The translations under genes were made by a program, and so were the position numbers. The notes beneath the pieces are model-generated. The model did not search any database. It was not told the DNA's origin and saw only the letters and a program-made list of their open reading frames with translations. From Achromobacter pestifer (GTDB lineage Bacteria > Pseudomonadota > Gammaproteobacteria > Burkholderiales > Burkholderiaceae_B): a stretch of 64,000 nucleotides of DNA. The stretch's first letter is position 1. Each line of letters opens with the position of its first letter. The stretch is from the NCBI RefSeq assembly GCF_902859625.1, contig NZ_CADIJX010000005.1:434001-498000 (forward strand). The letters are read 5' to 3'. Shown here piece after piece: positions 24,479 to 33,160 of the stretch.

Positions 24479-25066
24479 TCACGCGAACTCATGCTCCACG
24501 TAGCCGCGCACGGTCCCGAAAGCCGCTTGGGCGCCGGCCGCCACCACTTGCTCCTGATCTGGCGTCAGCGATACCGCGTCCAGCGCAGCGGCAAACCCTC
24601 GCCAATGCTGGGCCACGCCTTCCGGATGGCCATCAAGATGCCGCGCGCCAAAATCGCGGTCCAACCCCAACATCTTTCCGGCCAGCTTGTAGAGGACCGC
24701 CGCACCCAGCGTCGAACCTTCGGCCACATACAGCCAACCCAGCGCACCGGGCAAGGGCAGATCGGCATCGAGCGCTTGCTGCGTGGACGGCGGTTCGGCG
24801 CCCAAGTCGGCCAGGTCGCGTCCGACCAGCTCGACGCGCCGGCGTGCCTTCAGGTCAGGCAGCAATGCCGCCAGGTCGGCGCGTCCGTAAAGAACGTCCA
24901 CGGTGTGCAGGAACCGGTATTGCACGCGCAGGAATCCCACGTAACGTTCACGGCTGGAGAATATCCGGGCGTCCATGATGCGGCGGTCCAACGAATCGTG
25001 GGTAGATGTCGTCACTGCCTTCAGGCGCTTGGCCCGTTGGAAGAGATCATTGGATGATGACGTCAT
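24479..25066 (-). CDS. hemO: Heme oxygenase (HemO/PigA/BphO class)
   Basis: 195 residues from ATG 25066, with GAGGAG upstream. The proximal heme ligand is His23 in TTSTHDSLD. GWLYVAEGSTLGAAVLYK is the distal-helix signature of bacterial heme oxygenases. It opens imported heme to biliverdin, CO and iron in the cytoplasm. The gene follows the receptor by 15 bases, so receptor and enzyme form one heme-iron acquisition operon. Regiospecificity (alpha versus beta/delta) cannot be read from sequence alone. No phytochrome is adjacent, which argues for an iron-acquisition role. Confidence 0.92.
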   Translation of the reverse strand: MTSSSNDLFQRAKRLKAVTTSTHDSLDRRIMDARIFSSRERYVGFLRVQYRFLHTVDVLYGRADLAALLPDLKARRRVELVGRDLADLGAEPPSTQQALDADLPLPGALGWLYVAEGSTLGAAVLYKLAGKMLGLDRDFGARHLDGHPEGVAQHWRGFAAALDAVSLTPDQEQVVAAGAQAAFGTVRGYVEHEFA

Positions 25067-25081
25067 AATCAACTCCTCGGA

Positions 25082-28012
25082 TTAGAACCTGGTCTGCACC
25101 CCCACGCGCAGCGTACGGCCGGGCGCGGGCATGAAGCTCTGGGCCAGAGGGTCCAGGTAGTAGCGGTTGGTCAGGTTTTGCAGTGAGACATTGATTTGAG
25201 TGTGCTCACGCAATTTGTAGTTCAAGAACAGATCGAACAGCGTCACCTGATGGTAGACAAGCTGGGGCGTCGTCGCGCCGGTCTGCCACGGCTTGTCGGC
25301 CTTGACGGTGGGGCCAGACGTGTACGTCATGCGGCCACCCACGGTCAGCGTATCACTGAAGAACCGAAGGCCGGTAGTGAGGTTCACCGCCAGCTTCGGC
25401 GGATTCTGCGTATTCGTGTACGACCCCATGAAGCTTCCCGGCGTGCAGTTCGGCGTATCTCCAGTCTGCTGGTATCGATTGGCGCTTGCGCGCAGGCGTG
25501 CCGCGAACGCCGCGTCGCAGGTCTCCGTCTTCAGGTAATAGGTCGCTGACAAGTCGGCGAACACGCGGCCCGCGTCGTAGTGCGACTGCAATTCCAGGCC
25601 GCTGGTCTTGAAGCTGTCGGTATTGCTGAACTGCATCAGCCCGTTGTTGCCTGGGCTGGGATCGTAATAGCGAGTGATGTAGTTCTTGATGTTGTTGTTG
25701 AAGTACGCGACCTTGATGGCGGCCGAATCGCCGTCGGTCAGCACATTGCCGCGCAAGGTGCTGGCGCCAAGTTCCCAACTATTCGAGCGCTCGGGCTTCA
25801 GTGCCTTGCCTGGGTCGGTTTGCAAGGTGCCCCGGCTGGTTTCAAACAAGGACGGCATGCGCAGGCCCTGCGTGTAGGACGCATAGACAAAGGTGTCGGG
25901 CACCAGTTCAAGATTGAAGCCCGCCGACGGCGAAAAGCCGCCGCCACTGCTGCGCTGCTTGCCGGAATAGTCGTATCCGGTGACCACCGGCCCGACCTGC
26001 GACGGGTACACATTGACGCGGGTCGCACCGAACTCGTTGAACGGAACGCCCTCGAAGGGATTGTTCGTATTGCCGAAGACGATCCCGTTATTCAGCCGGG
26101 GGTCCGTGGCATCGGTGTACTGCCCGTTCTGGTCCGGGAACCACATCATGTTGCCCCAACCGCCGGGCTTGGACGCCGAGATGTAGCGCAATTCACGGTC
26201 CTCGCGCCGGGCCGTGGCGGAGATGCCGTTGTCCTTCGTCGTGAAGTGGCTGTAGCGGCCACCGCCCCACAGAGTCAGCCTGTCGATCGGCTTGTAGTCC
26301 AATTGCCCGCTGAAGCTGAACTCCTGCCTGGAAGCGTCGCGCAGCGTACGGCGAGCGTTGATGTCGTGCTGCGTGGTCACCACGCCCTTCTGCGGGCGAA
26401 TGTCCTCAATCTGGAACGAACTGCCCAGATCCAGTTTGAAATCGCCGGCACCCGTCTGAAATCTGGAGACATTGCCCAGTTCACCGCCAATACGGCGGTC
26501 AGCCAGCCGAGTCCAGTTCCGATCCGATCGGTAGGCCTGCGATTTCGGCGCCAGCACCGTTGTCAGTTGGCTGGTCTGGGCATCCGTCATCCACAGGTTC
26601 GCCGTCAGGTCCACCAGCGGGTTACCCGCCGGCTGGAAGTTGTAGCGCGCCGTGTAGGTGTCGATCTTGACTTCACTCAACGGGTACTGATAGATGCCGG
26701 CCGTGCCGGATCGGAAGATATCCGATGGCATGATCTCGCCCATTTTCCCGTCGTAGTTGCGGTAGCTGAAACTCAGCGTATGACCGTCGGCTGGCCGTAT
26801 CGTCGCCTTCAGCAGGATCGACTCCGTTTCCGCTGACGAATTCAGCACCTCTTCCCCAGCGTTGTAGACGGTGGCCACGCTGCTCTCTTCACGGCCATAC
26901 TTGCTGTATGTGCGATAACGGTCCTGCCCTTTCTTGCCGCTGAAGTAATTCCCCTGATTCCGGCGCGCATAGGCAGCCACCAGGTCCAGGCGGTCGTTCG
27001 TGTACCCCAAGGCAATGCTGCCTGATTTCGCCTGCGAACCGAACAAGCTGCCGCGGCTGTCGTGCGGCGCGGAAAACAGACTCTCCTTGCTGTTGTCGGG
27101 GTCGCGATAGGCGGGCTCGACGCCGTTATTCCAGACGTCGCCCGTCAGACGCACGCCGAATGTGTTGTCGTCCACCAGAATGTCCTGGATGCCAATCGTG
27201 CGCATCTCGACCGAACCGCCGATCGCCCCCGACTTCATCGATGGGCCCTTGTTGATCGTCACACTGCTGATCAGGTCCGCGTCGATGTAGCTGCGTTGCT
27301 GCGTGCCCGCATAACCACGGTAGACGTCCAGCGCTTGCTCCGCGCCATCCACCTTGACCGCCACGCGGCTTTGCCCTTGAATGCCCCGGATATTCACATC
27401 CAGCGCGCCGCCGTTGCGGCTATCGCCCACCTGCACGCCCGGCACGCCCTTGAGCAGATCGCCTGCGGAAATCCGGCCAAACCGATCAATGTCCTGGCTG
27501 GACAGGTACACGGATGAACGCGGCGCCGTATAGACCTCTTTCTCGGGCAACCCGTCAGCGGTGGTCAACACCGCAGGCAACGCAAAAGCGCCGGAAGATG
27601 ACGTCTGCATCGACGCCAGCGCGTAGCTGCCGTCCTGGCGTGGCACCAATTGCAGCGGCGTCCCCGCCAACAACCGTTGCAAGCCAGCACGCACCGTATA
27701 GCTCCCCACCAACGCGGGCGCCGTCAAGCCGCGCGTCAACGCCGGGTCGAACGACAGCAACAATCCCGACTGGCTGGCGAAGCTACCCAATGCCGTGCCC
27801 AACGGGCCCGCGGCGACGTCATAGGTGCGCAGTGCGGCATCGTCCAACCGGGTAGGCGCAGTTGGGGCGGCGGCGGCTGCCGGGGCGTCCTGCGCTTGGG
27901 CGACAGCGCCGCCTGCGGGCAGACTGATCAGCGCGCAACGCAACGCGAACACAGCTGGGCGCAACCGCCATGACGATTGCGGACCTGAGGGGAGACGACG
28001 GACTCGATGCAT
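25082..28012 (-). CDS. TonB-dependent heme-type receptor with STN domain (heme cassette)
   Basis: 976 residues from ATG 28012 (AGGA upstream). Long signal region ending near ISLPAGGAVAQAQ, STN domain (about 60-115, TYDVAAGPLGTALGSFASQSG), then a distinct plug (GRISAGDLLKGVPGVQVGDS, RVAVKVDGAEQALDVYRGYAG, TINKGPSMKSGAIGG) and a large barrel ending LRVGVQTRF. The plug is of the HasR/hemO-cluster type rather than the siderophore type. The FRAP and NPNL heme motifs are altered (LRMP and GKALKPE). The immediate heme oxygenase partner supports heme or hemophore as ligand. Regulated by the divergent sigma/FecR pair. Confidence 0.88.
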   Translation of the reverse strand: MHRVRRLPSGPQSSWRLRPAVFALRCALISLPAGGAVAQAQDAPAAAAAPTAPTRLDDAALRTYDVAAGPLGTALGSFASQSGLLLSFDPALTRGLTAPALVGSYTVRAGLQRLLAGTPLQLVPRQDGSYALASMQTSSSGAFALPAVLTTADGLPEKEVYTAPRSSVYLSSQDIDRFGRISAGDLLKGVPGVQVGDSRNGGALDVNIRGIQGQSRVAVKVDGAEQALDVYRGYAGTQQRSYIDADLISSVTINKGPSMKSGAIGGSVEMRTIGIQDILVDDNTFGVRLTGDVWNNGVEPAYRDPDNSKESLFSAPHDSRGSLFGSQAKSGSIALGYTNDRLDLVAAYARRNQGNYFSGKKGQDRYRTYSKYGREESSVATVYNAGEEVLNSSAETESILLKATIRPADGHTLSFSYRNYDGKMGEIMPSDIFRSGTAGIYQYPLSEVKIDTYTARYNFQPAGNPLVDLTANLWMTDAQTSQLTTVLAPKSQAYRSDRNWTRLADRRIGGELGNVSRFQTGAGDFKLDLGSSFQIEDIRPQKGVVTTQHDINARRTLRDASRQEFSFSGQLDYKPIDRLTLWGGGRYSHFTTKDNGISATARREDRELRYISASKPGGWGNMMWFPDQNGQYTDATDPRLNNGIVFGNTNNPFEGVPFNEFGATRVNVYPSQVGPVVTGYDYSGKQRSSGGGFSPSAGFNLELVPDTFVYASYTQGLRMPSLFETSRGTLQTDPGKALKPERSNSWELGASTLRGNVLTDGDSAAIKVAYFNNNIKNYITRYYDPSPGNNGLMQFSNTDSFKTSGLELQSHYDAGRVFADLSATYYLKTETCDAAFAARLRASANRYQQTGDTPNCTPGSFMGSYTNTQNPPKLAVNLTTGLRFFSDTLTVGGRMTYTSGPTVKADKPWQTGATTPQLVYHQVTLFDLFLNYKLREHTQINVSLQNLTNRYYLDPLAQSFMPAPGRTLRVGVQTRF

Positions 28013-28184
28013 GCTTTTCCTAACTCGTTGGGTCTGGTTCCCGCGTCTGACGCGAGTTCTCAGAGCCCTTGCCGCACGAGATCGGAAAAGGGATAGGTTT
28101 TGGGGATGGTTCATGGGATCGACCAGGCGGCCACTGTTGTTTGCAAGCTCCACATCTGGCCCTCAGGTTGCGAATCGCTAATTA

Positions 28185-28203
28185 CTGAATGATAATTGTT
28201 TTT
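28185..28203. promoter_or_regulatory. Fur-box-like sequence in the heme cassette divergent promoter region
   Basis: CTGAATGATAATTGTTTTT agrees with the 19-base Fur consensus at about 12 positions, with the core AATGATAAT intact. It sits between the receptor (start 28012) and the sigma gene (start 28292) and could serve both. Confidence 0.55.
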
Positions 28204-28291
28204 ATTCAAATGCCAACCACGCACAACGCGCGCCAGGCAAAGTCGCCGCTACGCCCCCTCTCTTCCTGTCCTTGAACTGCCCGCTTCCGTG

Positions 28292-28831
28292 ATGACCGCC
28301 CCAAGCCCACCGCTCCCCAGCGCAGAACGCGACAGCGTCGCGGCCCTCTATATCGAGAACCACGCTTGGCTGCGCAATTGGCTGGCTTACCGCTTGAACT
28401 CCTGGGGCTCGGGCATGGCGGACGACCTGGCTCACGACACCTTCGTCCGCATCCTGGCCAGCCGCGCGGGCACGCGGCGCGAGTCGATCCAACAACCCCG
28501 CGCCTACCTCACCACCGTGGCCAAGGGCGTGCTGTTCAGCTGGATGCGCCGCCAGACGCTGGAGCGAGCATGGCTGGACGCGCTGGCCACGCTGCCCGAA
28601 CCGCAGCACCCGTCGCCCGAACAGCAAAGCATCATCCTGGAGACCCTGCACGAGATCGACGCCATCCTCGACACGCTGAAACCGCGTGTCAAACAAGCGT
28701 TCCTGATGGCGACGCTGGACGGCATGAAACAGCAGGAGATCGCGCAGGCTCTGGGGGTGTCGGTCCCCACCATCAAGAGCGACATTCACAAAGCCTATCT
28801 GGCATGCCTGAGCCTGATGCCCGATGAATGA
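28292..28831 (+). CDS. FecI-type ECF sigma factor (heme cassette)
   Basis: 179 residues from ATG 28292. Region 2: WLRNWLAYRLNSWGSGMADD, LAHDTFVRILAS, QPRAYLTTVAKGVLFSWMRR. Region 4 helix-turn-helix: MKQQEIAQALGVSVPTIKSD. It should direct transcription of the divergent receptor-hemO-DUF454 operon, as HurI/HasI-type sigma factors do. It overlaps fecR by eight bases. Confidence 0.93.
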   Translation: MTAPSPPLPSAERDSVAALYIENHAWLRNWLAYRLNSWGSGMADDLAHDTFVRILASRAGTRRESIQQPRAYLTTVAKGVLFSWMRRQTLERAWLDALATLPEPQHPSPEQQSIILETLHEIDAILDTLKPRVKQAFLMATLDGMKQQEIAQALGVSVPTIKSDIHKAYLACLSLMPDE

Positions 28832-29786
28832 CGTCCCGCTTTCGCCGCGCATCCTGGAAGAGGCGGCGACCTGGTTGCTGCTGATGCAAGAGGCGCCACT
28901 GGCCCCCACACAGCAAACCGAGTTTGAGCGCTGGCGCGTGCGCAGCAGTGATCATCAACGCGCTTGGCGACGCGCGGAACGGCTGCTTGCCCGGATGGGC
29001 GGCCTGCCGCCTGCCTTGGCAAAACCCGCACTACAACGTCCCGCGCAGACGGGACGGCGTGCGATGCTGCGAAGCATCGCCCTGCTGCTCGCAGCGGCCC
29101 CATTGGGATGGCTGTCATGGCGGCATCAGATCTGGCGGGACTGGCTGGCGGCCGACTACGTGACGGCGGTTGGCGAACGCCTGGACATCAAGCTGGACGA
29201 TGGCGCCGAGATCGCCCTGAACACCGGCACAGCACTGGACGTGCGCTATGACGACCAGCAGCGGCTGCTGCGCCTCCGTCAAGGCGAAATCCATGTCGTG
29301 ACCGCAACGGATATCCAGCGCCCGCCGCGCCCGTTCCTGGTGCAGAGCGATCACGGGCTGATGCTGGCCTTGGGCACCCGGTTCACCGTGCGGCAACTCA
29401 CCGATCACACGCTGCTGGCCGTGTACGAAGGAGCCGTGCAGGTCCATCTGGACGGGGCAGGCGCCCCACTGGGCGCCAATGTCATCGAGGCCGGACACCA
29501 AGTCCGGTTCGACCGCCACGGCCTGGGCCGCATCGAACCCGCCAATGCTGACGCACTGGCTTGGCGCAAGGGTTTGCTGGTGGCGGACGACATGCCCGTG
29601 CGGTCATGGGCTGATGAACTGATGCGCTATGGCCGCGACATCATCGAATGCGATGCCTCGCTGAATCCGTTGCGGGTGTCGGGTTCCTTCCCCGTCAACG
29701 ATCTGCCGCTGGCCGTTGGCATGTTGGCGCAAACCTACGGCCTGCGCATCCGGCATGAAGGGCAACGCCTGCGCATCGGCCGGTAG
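28824..29786 (+). CDS. FecR-family anti-sigma regulator (heme cassette)
   Basis: 320 residues from ATG 28824, overlapping the sigma gene. N-terminal sigma-binding part (EEAATWLLLMQEAPL, FERWRVRSSDHQRAWRR), membrane helix about 75-95 (RSIALLLAAAPLGWLSW), FecR domain (LDIKLDDGAEIALNTGTALDV) and a C-terminal region (GLLVADDMPVRSWADELMRYGRD, LRVSGSFPVNDLPLAVGML) that should contact the receptor STN domain. Converges with the LysR gene after 31 bases. Confidence 0.93.
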   Translation: MNDVPLSPRILEEAATWLLLMQEAPLAPTQQTEFERWRVRSSDHQRAWRRAERLLARMGGLPPALAKPALQRPAQTGRRAMLRSIALLLAAAPLGWLSWRHQIWRDWLAADYVTAVGERLDIKLDDGAEIALNTGTALDVRYDDQQRLLRLRQGEIHVVTATDIQRPPRPFLVQSDHGLMLALGTRFTVRQLTDHTLLAVYEGAVQVHLDGAGAPLGANVIEAGHQVRFDRHGLGRIEPANADALAWRKGLLVADDMPVRSWADELMRYGRDIIECDASLNPLRVSGSFPVNDLPLAVGMLAQTYGLRIRHEGQRLRIGR

Positions 29787-29817
29787 CGTTCCGCGATGCG
29801 CCTCGCGCCGCGCTGTC

Positions 29818-30681
29818 CTAGGACGGCGCCCCCAGTTCTCCGCACACCCATTCGCAGAAAGCGCGTGTCAACGAGTCGCCCTGACTGTCCCGATGCACCA
29901 GCCACGTCCACTTCGGGCCACGCACCGTCTGGTCGGTCAATGCCACCAGCGAGCGGTCACGGCAAGATCGATCCGCCAACAGGCTGCTGACCAGCGCCAT
30001 GCCCAGCCCCTCACGGGCAGCATCCAGCAATTGGCCCGGGTCCGAGAAATTCATGCCTTGCGCACGCTGCCCCACATCGGCCCCGCCCTGCGTATCCCAA
30101 TGGCTCCAATCCATCTCTCGTTCGCCATGCAGCGTGGGGCGCGACCCTGCCTCTGGTGCCAACCAGCGTGGGTGGCAAGCCGGATACAAGCGGTCTTCAA
30201 ACAAGACGCGAAACTCGCAATCGGCTTGTGGCCCCATGTCATCGCGTATCGCGATGTCGATCGTCTGCTTGGCCATGTCCGGCGCGGCGTCGCTGGTATA
30301 CAGCCACAAATCCGCCTCGGGGTGCTGCTCGCGAAACGACGCCAGCCGGGGAAGCAGCCAGTGCCTTGAAAACGCCGGACTGGTGTTCACCACCAATTGA
30401 TTGGGCTTGCGATACTGGTCCAGCCGACGAATGCCGGCCGCCAACTGTTGGAGCATCGCCTGCGTCGTCGCCAGCAGATCCCTCCCGGCATCGGTCAACG
30501 ACACCGTGCGGCCCTGCCGAAAGAACAAGGGCTGTCCCAGATAGTCTTCCAGGCCACGAACCTGCTGGCTAATCGCCGATTGCGTCAGATGCAGCTCCGC
30601 GGCGGCCTGATGGAAACTACCCAGCCGGGCGGCGGCCTCGAAGCCCCGAAGCACATTCAGCGGAGGCCATTGCTTAAGCAT
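29818..30681 (-). CDS. LysR-family transcriptional regulator (GcvA-like)
   Basis: 287 residues. N-terminal winged helix (LNVLRGFEAAARLGSFHQAA, LTQSAISQQVRGLEDYLG) and a substrate-binding domain typical of GcvA-like LysR proteins (PAFSRHWLLPRLASFREQHPEADL, DIAIRDDMG). It is divergent from the agmatine-deiminase-like gene with a 148-base gap rich in A/T, the normal layout of a LysR regulator and its target. Effector unknown. The ribosome site is weak. Confidence 0.9.
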   Translation of the reverse strand: MLKQWPPLNVLRGFEAAARLGSFHQAAAELHLTQSAISQQVRGLEDYLGQPLFFRQGRTVSLTDAGRDLLATTQAMLQQLAAGIRRLDQYRKPNQLVVNTSPAFSRHWLLPRLASFREQHPEADLWLYTSDAAPDMAKQTIDIAIRDDMGPQADCEFRVLFEDRLYPACHPRWLAPEAGSRPTLHGEREMDWSHWDTQGGADVGQRAQGMNFSDPGQLLDAAREGLGMALVSSLLADRSCRDRSLVALTDQTVRGPKWTWLVHRDSQGDSLTRAFCEWVCGELGAPS

Positions 30682-30829
30682 ATTGATAAGTTCTGCTAAT
30701 CATAATTCCGCTAAATATATCGCTTGTCGGCATGTTTTATCCAGAAATACACTGTTTTCCAAGAGGTGCGCACCTTTTCCTTTCACATAACCAGTATTTA
30801 TCAATTCCCCCGAATTCCAGGAGATTCCA

Positions 30830-31960
30830 GTGCCCTCCCGCCGCCGACTCATCCAACAAGCCTCTCTGCTTATCGGCGCCCGCGCCGCCGCCGCACTCGG
30901 TCTGGGCTTGCTTGCACCCGCTGCCGCACGCGCCGCGCAAAAGCCAGGTTGGCACATGCCCGATGAAGGCGCCCCCCAGGCGCGCGCCTTCATCGCCTTC
31001 GGTGCCCAGGACGCCATCTGGGAAGACTTCACCGCCGATGTCCAGGCCGCGCTCGGCCGGATTGCCCGCGCCATCGCCACGTACCAGCCCGTCACCGTGT
31101 TCTGCCGCGCAGGCGAACTGCGTCAGGCGCAGCGCCATTGCGGCGCAACCCATGTCACGTTCGTCGAAACCCGCCTGGACGACATCTGGATGCGCGACAT
31201 CGGCGCCAACTTCCTGCTGAATGGACAAGGCGGCGTCAGCGGCGTGGACTTCAACTTCAACGGCTGGGGCGATAAGCAACGCCATGCCGCCGACGCAGAG
31301 ATTGCCGCTGAAACCGTGGAACTGGCCAATGCCGAATACCGGCAAAGCGACCTCATCGGCGAAGGCGGCGGTATCGAGGTTGACGGCCGCGGCACCGGCA
31401 TCATGACTGAAAGCAGCTGGATCAATGCCAACCGCAATCCCGAGTGGACCAAGGCTGAGGTCGAGGACGAACTCAAGCGCTGCCTGGGCCTGCGCAAGAT
31501 CATCTGGCTGCCCGGCATCAAAGGCCGCGACATCACCGACGCCCACGTGGACTTCTACGCCCGCTTCGCGCGGCCAGGCGTTGTCGTCGCCAACCTGGAC
31601 ATGGACCCGGACTCCTACGACCATGCCCTCACCCGCACCCACCTGGACATCCTGCGCCGTGCCACCGATGCCGACGGCAATCCCCTGGAAATCCACACCA
31701 TGAGCCCGCCGCTGCGTCCGCGGCGCAGCAAATTCCTGGATAGCAACCCGGATTTCGCCGCCGGATACATCAACTACTTCGTCATCAACGACGCAGTGAT
31801 TGCGCCGGAGTTCGGCGACGGCGACGCAGACCGGAAGGCCTACGACCTACTGACCCGGCTGTATCCCGGCCGCAAGGTGGTGCAGCTGAATATCGATGCG
31901 ATCGCGTCCGGCGGTGGTGGAATTCATTGCGTGACGAATCAGTTGCCCGTCGCTACCTGA
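30830..31960 (+). CDS. Agmatine deiminase-family protein with Tat-like signal
   Basis: 376 residues from GTG 30830 (CAGGAG upstream). The N terminus SRRRLIQQASLLIGARAAAALGLGLL has a twin-arginine-type signal and ends near AARAAQ. The catalytic pattern of peptidyl-arginine/agmatine deiminases is complete: WMRDIGANF, GEGGGIEVDG, DAHVDFYARF (His) and GGGGIHCVTNQLP (nucleophile Cys367). Agmatine deiminases give N-carbamoylputrescine; cytoplasmic members lack signals, so this exported form probably acts on extracellular agmatine or a related guanidino compound. Regulation by the divergent LysR is inferred. Confidence 0.88.
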   Translation: MPSRRRLIQQASLLIGARAAAALGLGLLAPAAARAAQKPGWHMPDEGAPQARAFIAFGAQDAIWEDFTADVQAALGRIARAIATYQPVTVFCRAGELRQAQRHCGATHVTFVETRLDDIWMRDIGANFLLNGQGGVSGVDFNFNGWGDKQRHAADAEIAAETVELANAEYRQSDLIGEGGGIEVDGRGTGIMTESSWINANRNPEWTKAEVEDELKRCLGLRKIIWLPGIKGRDITDAHVDFYARFARPGVVVANLDMDPDSYDHALTRTHLDILRRATDADGNPLEIHTMSPPLRPRRSKFLDSNPDFAAGYINYFVINDAVIAPEFGDGDADRKAYDLLTRLYPGRKVVQLNIDAIASGGGGIHCVTNQLPVAT

Positions 31961-32002
31961 GCACACTGAGCCGACGCAACACGCATTCCGTAGGCCGCCG
32001 CG

Positions 32003-33052
32003 TCACGCCAGAAACGAAGCAACCTCTTCCGGCGTCAGGTAACGCTTGAACGTCATGGATGGCTGTTGCGCATCGTGGATCGCGCTATTGAATCCCGACC
32101 AGTTGCGCTTCATGCCCTCTTCTGTCTCCAGTGCAATCAGCACGCGCTTGCCGTTGCGGGGCATGTTGTCCCGCAACGCGGCTTCGCCCCAGGCATACTG
32201 CATCGAGTTGACGAGTTCGCCGTTCACAAAGGCACCCGCCTGTAGCCATTGGAAATCCGCCGAATCCCGTTCCATGTCTGGCTCGCGCGCGGCGATCTCC
32301 CGCGTCACGCCCAACGCCTGCGCGTGTTCACCAATCAGAATCTGCAATAGCGTGAACGCATGGAACGTGTTGTTGATGCCATGCGCCTGGGCAACAAAAC
32401 CCGTCTTCGACGTGGGCAGCACAATGATCAGCTCGTCCTCGTAACTGATCTGCGATGCCAGCCACAGGTAATGCAGCTGCTCGAATGGCAGGCTGTCGTT
32501 CAGCGTCGCCATGGCGTGCAGCAGCAACAGCAATTCCTTGTCGGCGATGAAGGCCTGATGGTTGGCGCGGCTACGCATCAGCATGGTCATCATGGGTAGA
32601 ACCAGCGTGTCCACCGCCTGGTGCAGGGCTTCGATCTCCCAGCGCTTGTCCGTGGCGACCTCGGCCATTTTCTCTTGTGCATCGGACCAGGCTTGGCGAT
32701 CGGCCTCTTCGACTTCTTCATCATCCTCTTCGACTTCCAGCGCGCAATACGGACGCAGGGTTTGCAGCCATTGCTTCAACAGCGATTGCAGCGTGGGAAA
32801 GAGGACGGCGGGATCGGCGCCATCTTCCACCAGCGAACCGCACATCAAGGCCAGTGCCGATGCACGGCCGGGATGAAGCGTGGCAAGCAGTTCCGCGCAA
32901 GCTTGCAGGCAAGCGGCGGTGTGGGCCGGCTCTTGGGCATAGGCGTAGAACGCGCCGACTTCGGGGCGCTTGAAGAACTGCTCCAGGGAATCCAGGTCGT
33001 CGGGAGTGTGGATCGGCGCGGTCAGCGCGGCGATGAGGTCATCGATAGGCAT
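32003..33052 (-). CDS. Hypothetical protein
   Basis: 349 residues from ATG 33052; an in-frame extension to 33121 has a basic, low-complexity sequence and is not preferred. Soluble, acidic, mainly helical (DDLDSLEQFFKRPEVGAFYAYA, ALEVEEDDEEVEEADRQAW). The second half has a mixed fold (FADKELLLLLHAMATLNDSLPFEQ-like helices, ISYEDELIIVLPTSKTGFVA, NMPRNGKRVLIALETEEGMK). No signal or membrane segment and no family recognised. It sits alone between the deiminase and cassette 4. Confidence 0.72.
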   Translation of the reverse strand: MPIDDLIAALTAPIHTPDDLDSLEQFFKRPEVGAFYAYAQEPAHTAACLQACAELLATLHPGRASALALMCGSLVEDGADPAVLFPTLQSLLKQWLQTLRPYCALEVEEDDEEVEEADRQAWSDAQEKMAEVATDKRWEIEALHQAVDTLVLPMMTMLMRSRANHQAFIADKELLLLLHAMATLNDSLPFEQLHYLWLASQISYEDELIIVLPTSKTGFVAQAHGINNTFHAFTLLQILIGEHAQALGVTREIAAREPDMERDSADFQWLQAGAFVNGELVNSMQYAWGEAALRDNMPRNGKRVLIALETEEGMKRNWSGFNSAIHDAQQPSMTFKRYLTPEEVASFLA

Positions 33053-33160
33053 GGAAAGGGCGGCGGAAGTTGACGTGATTCGAGAGCGGCCGGTGCAAAC
33101 CCGCGCAGCCCGTCTTTCCATGCAGTTTATTTCAGAACCCGAGGACGGTTCCCCGTGGCA

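Noticed and set aside
30232..30572. Plus-strand frames inside the first LysR gene
   Set aside because: They are antisense shadows; the LysR protein is complete with its helix-turn-helix and ligand domain.
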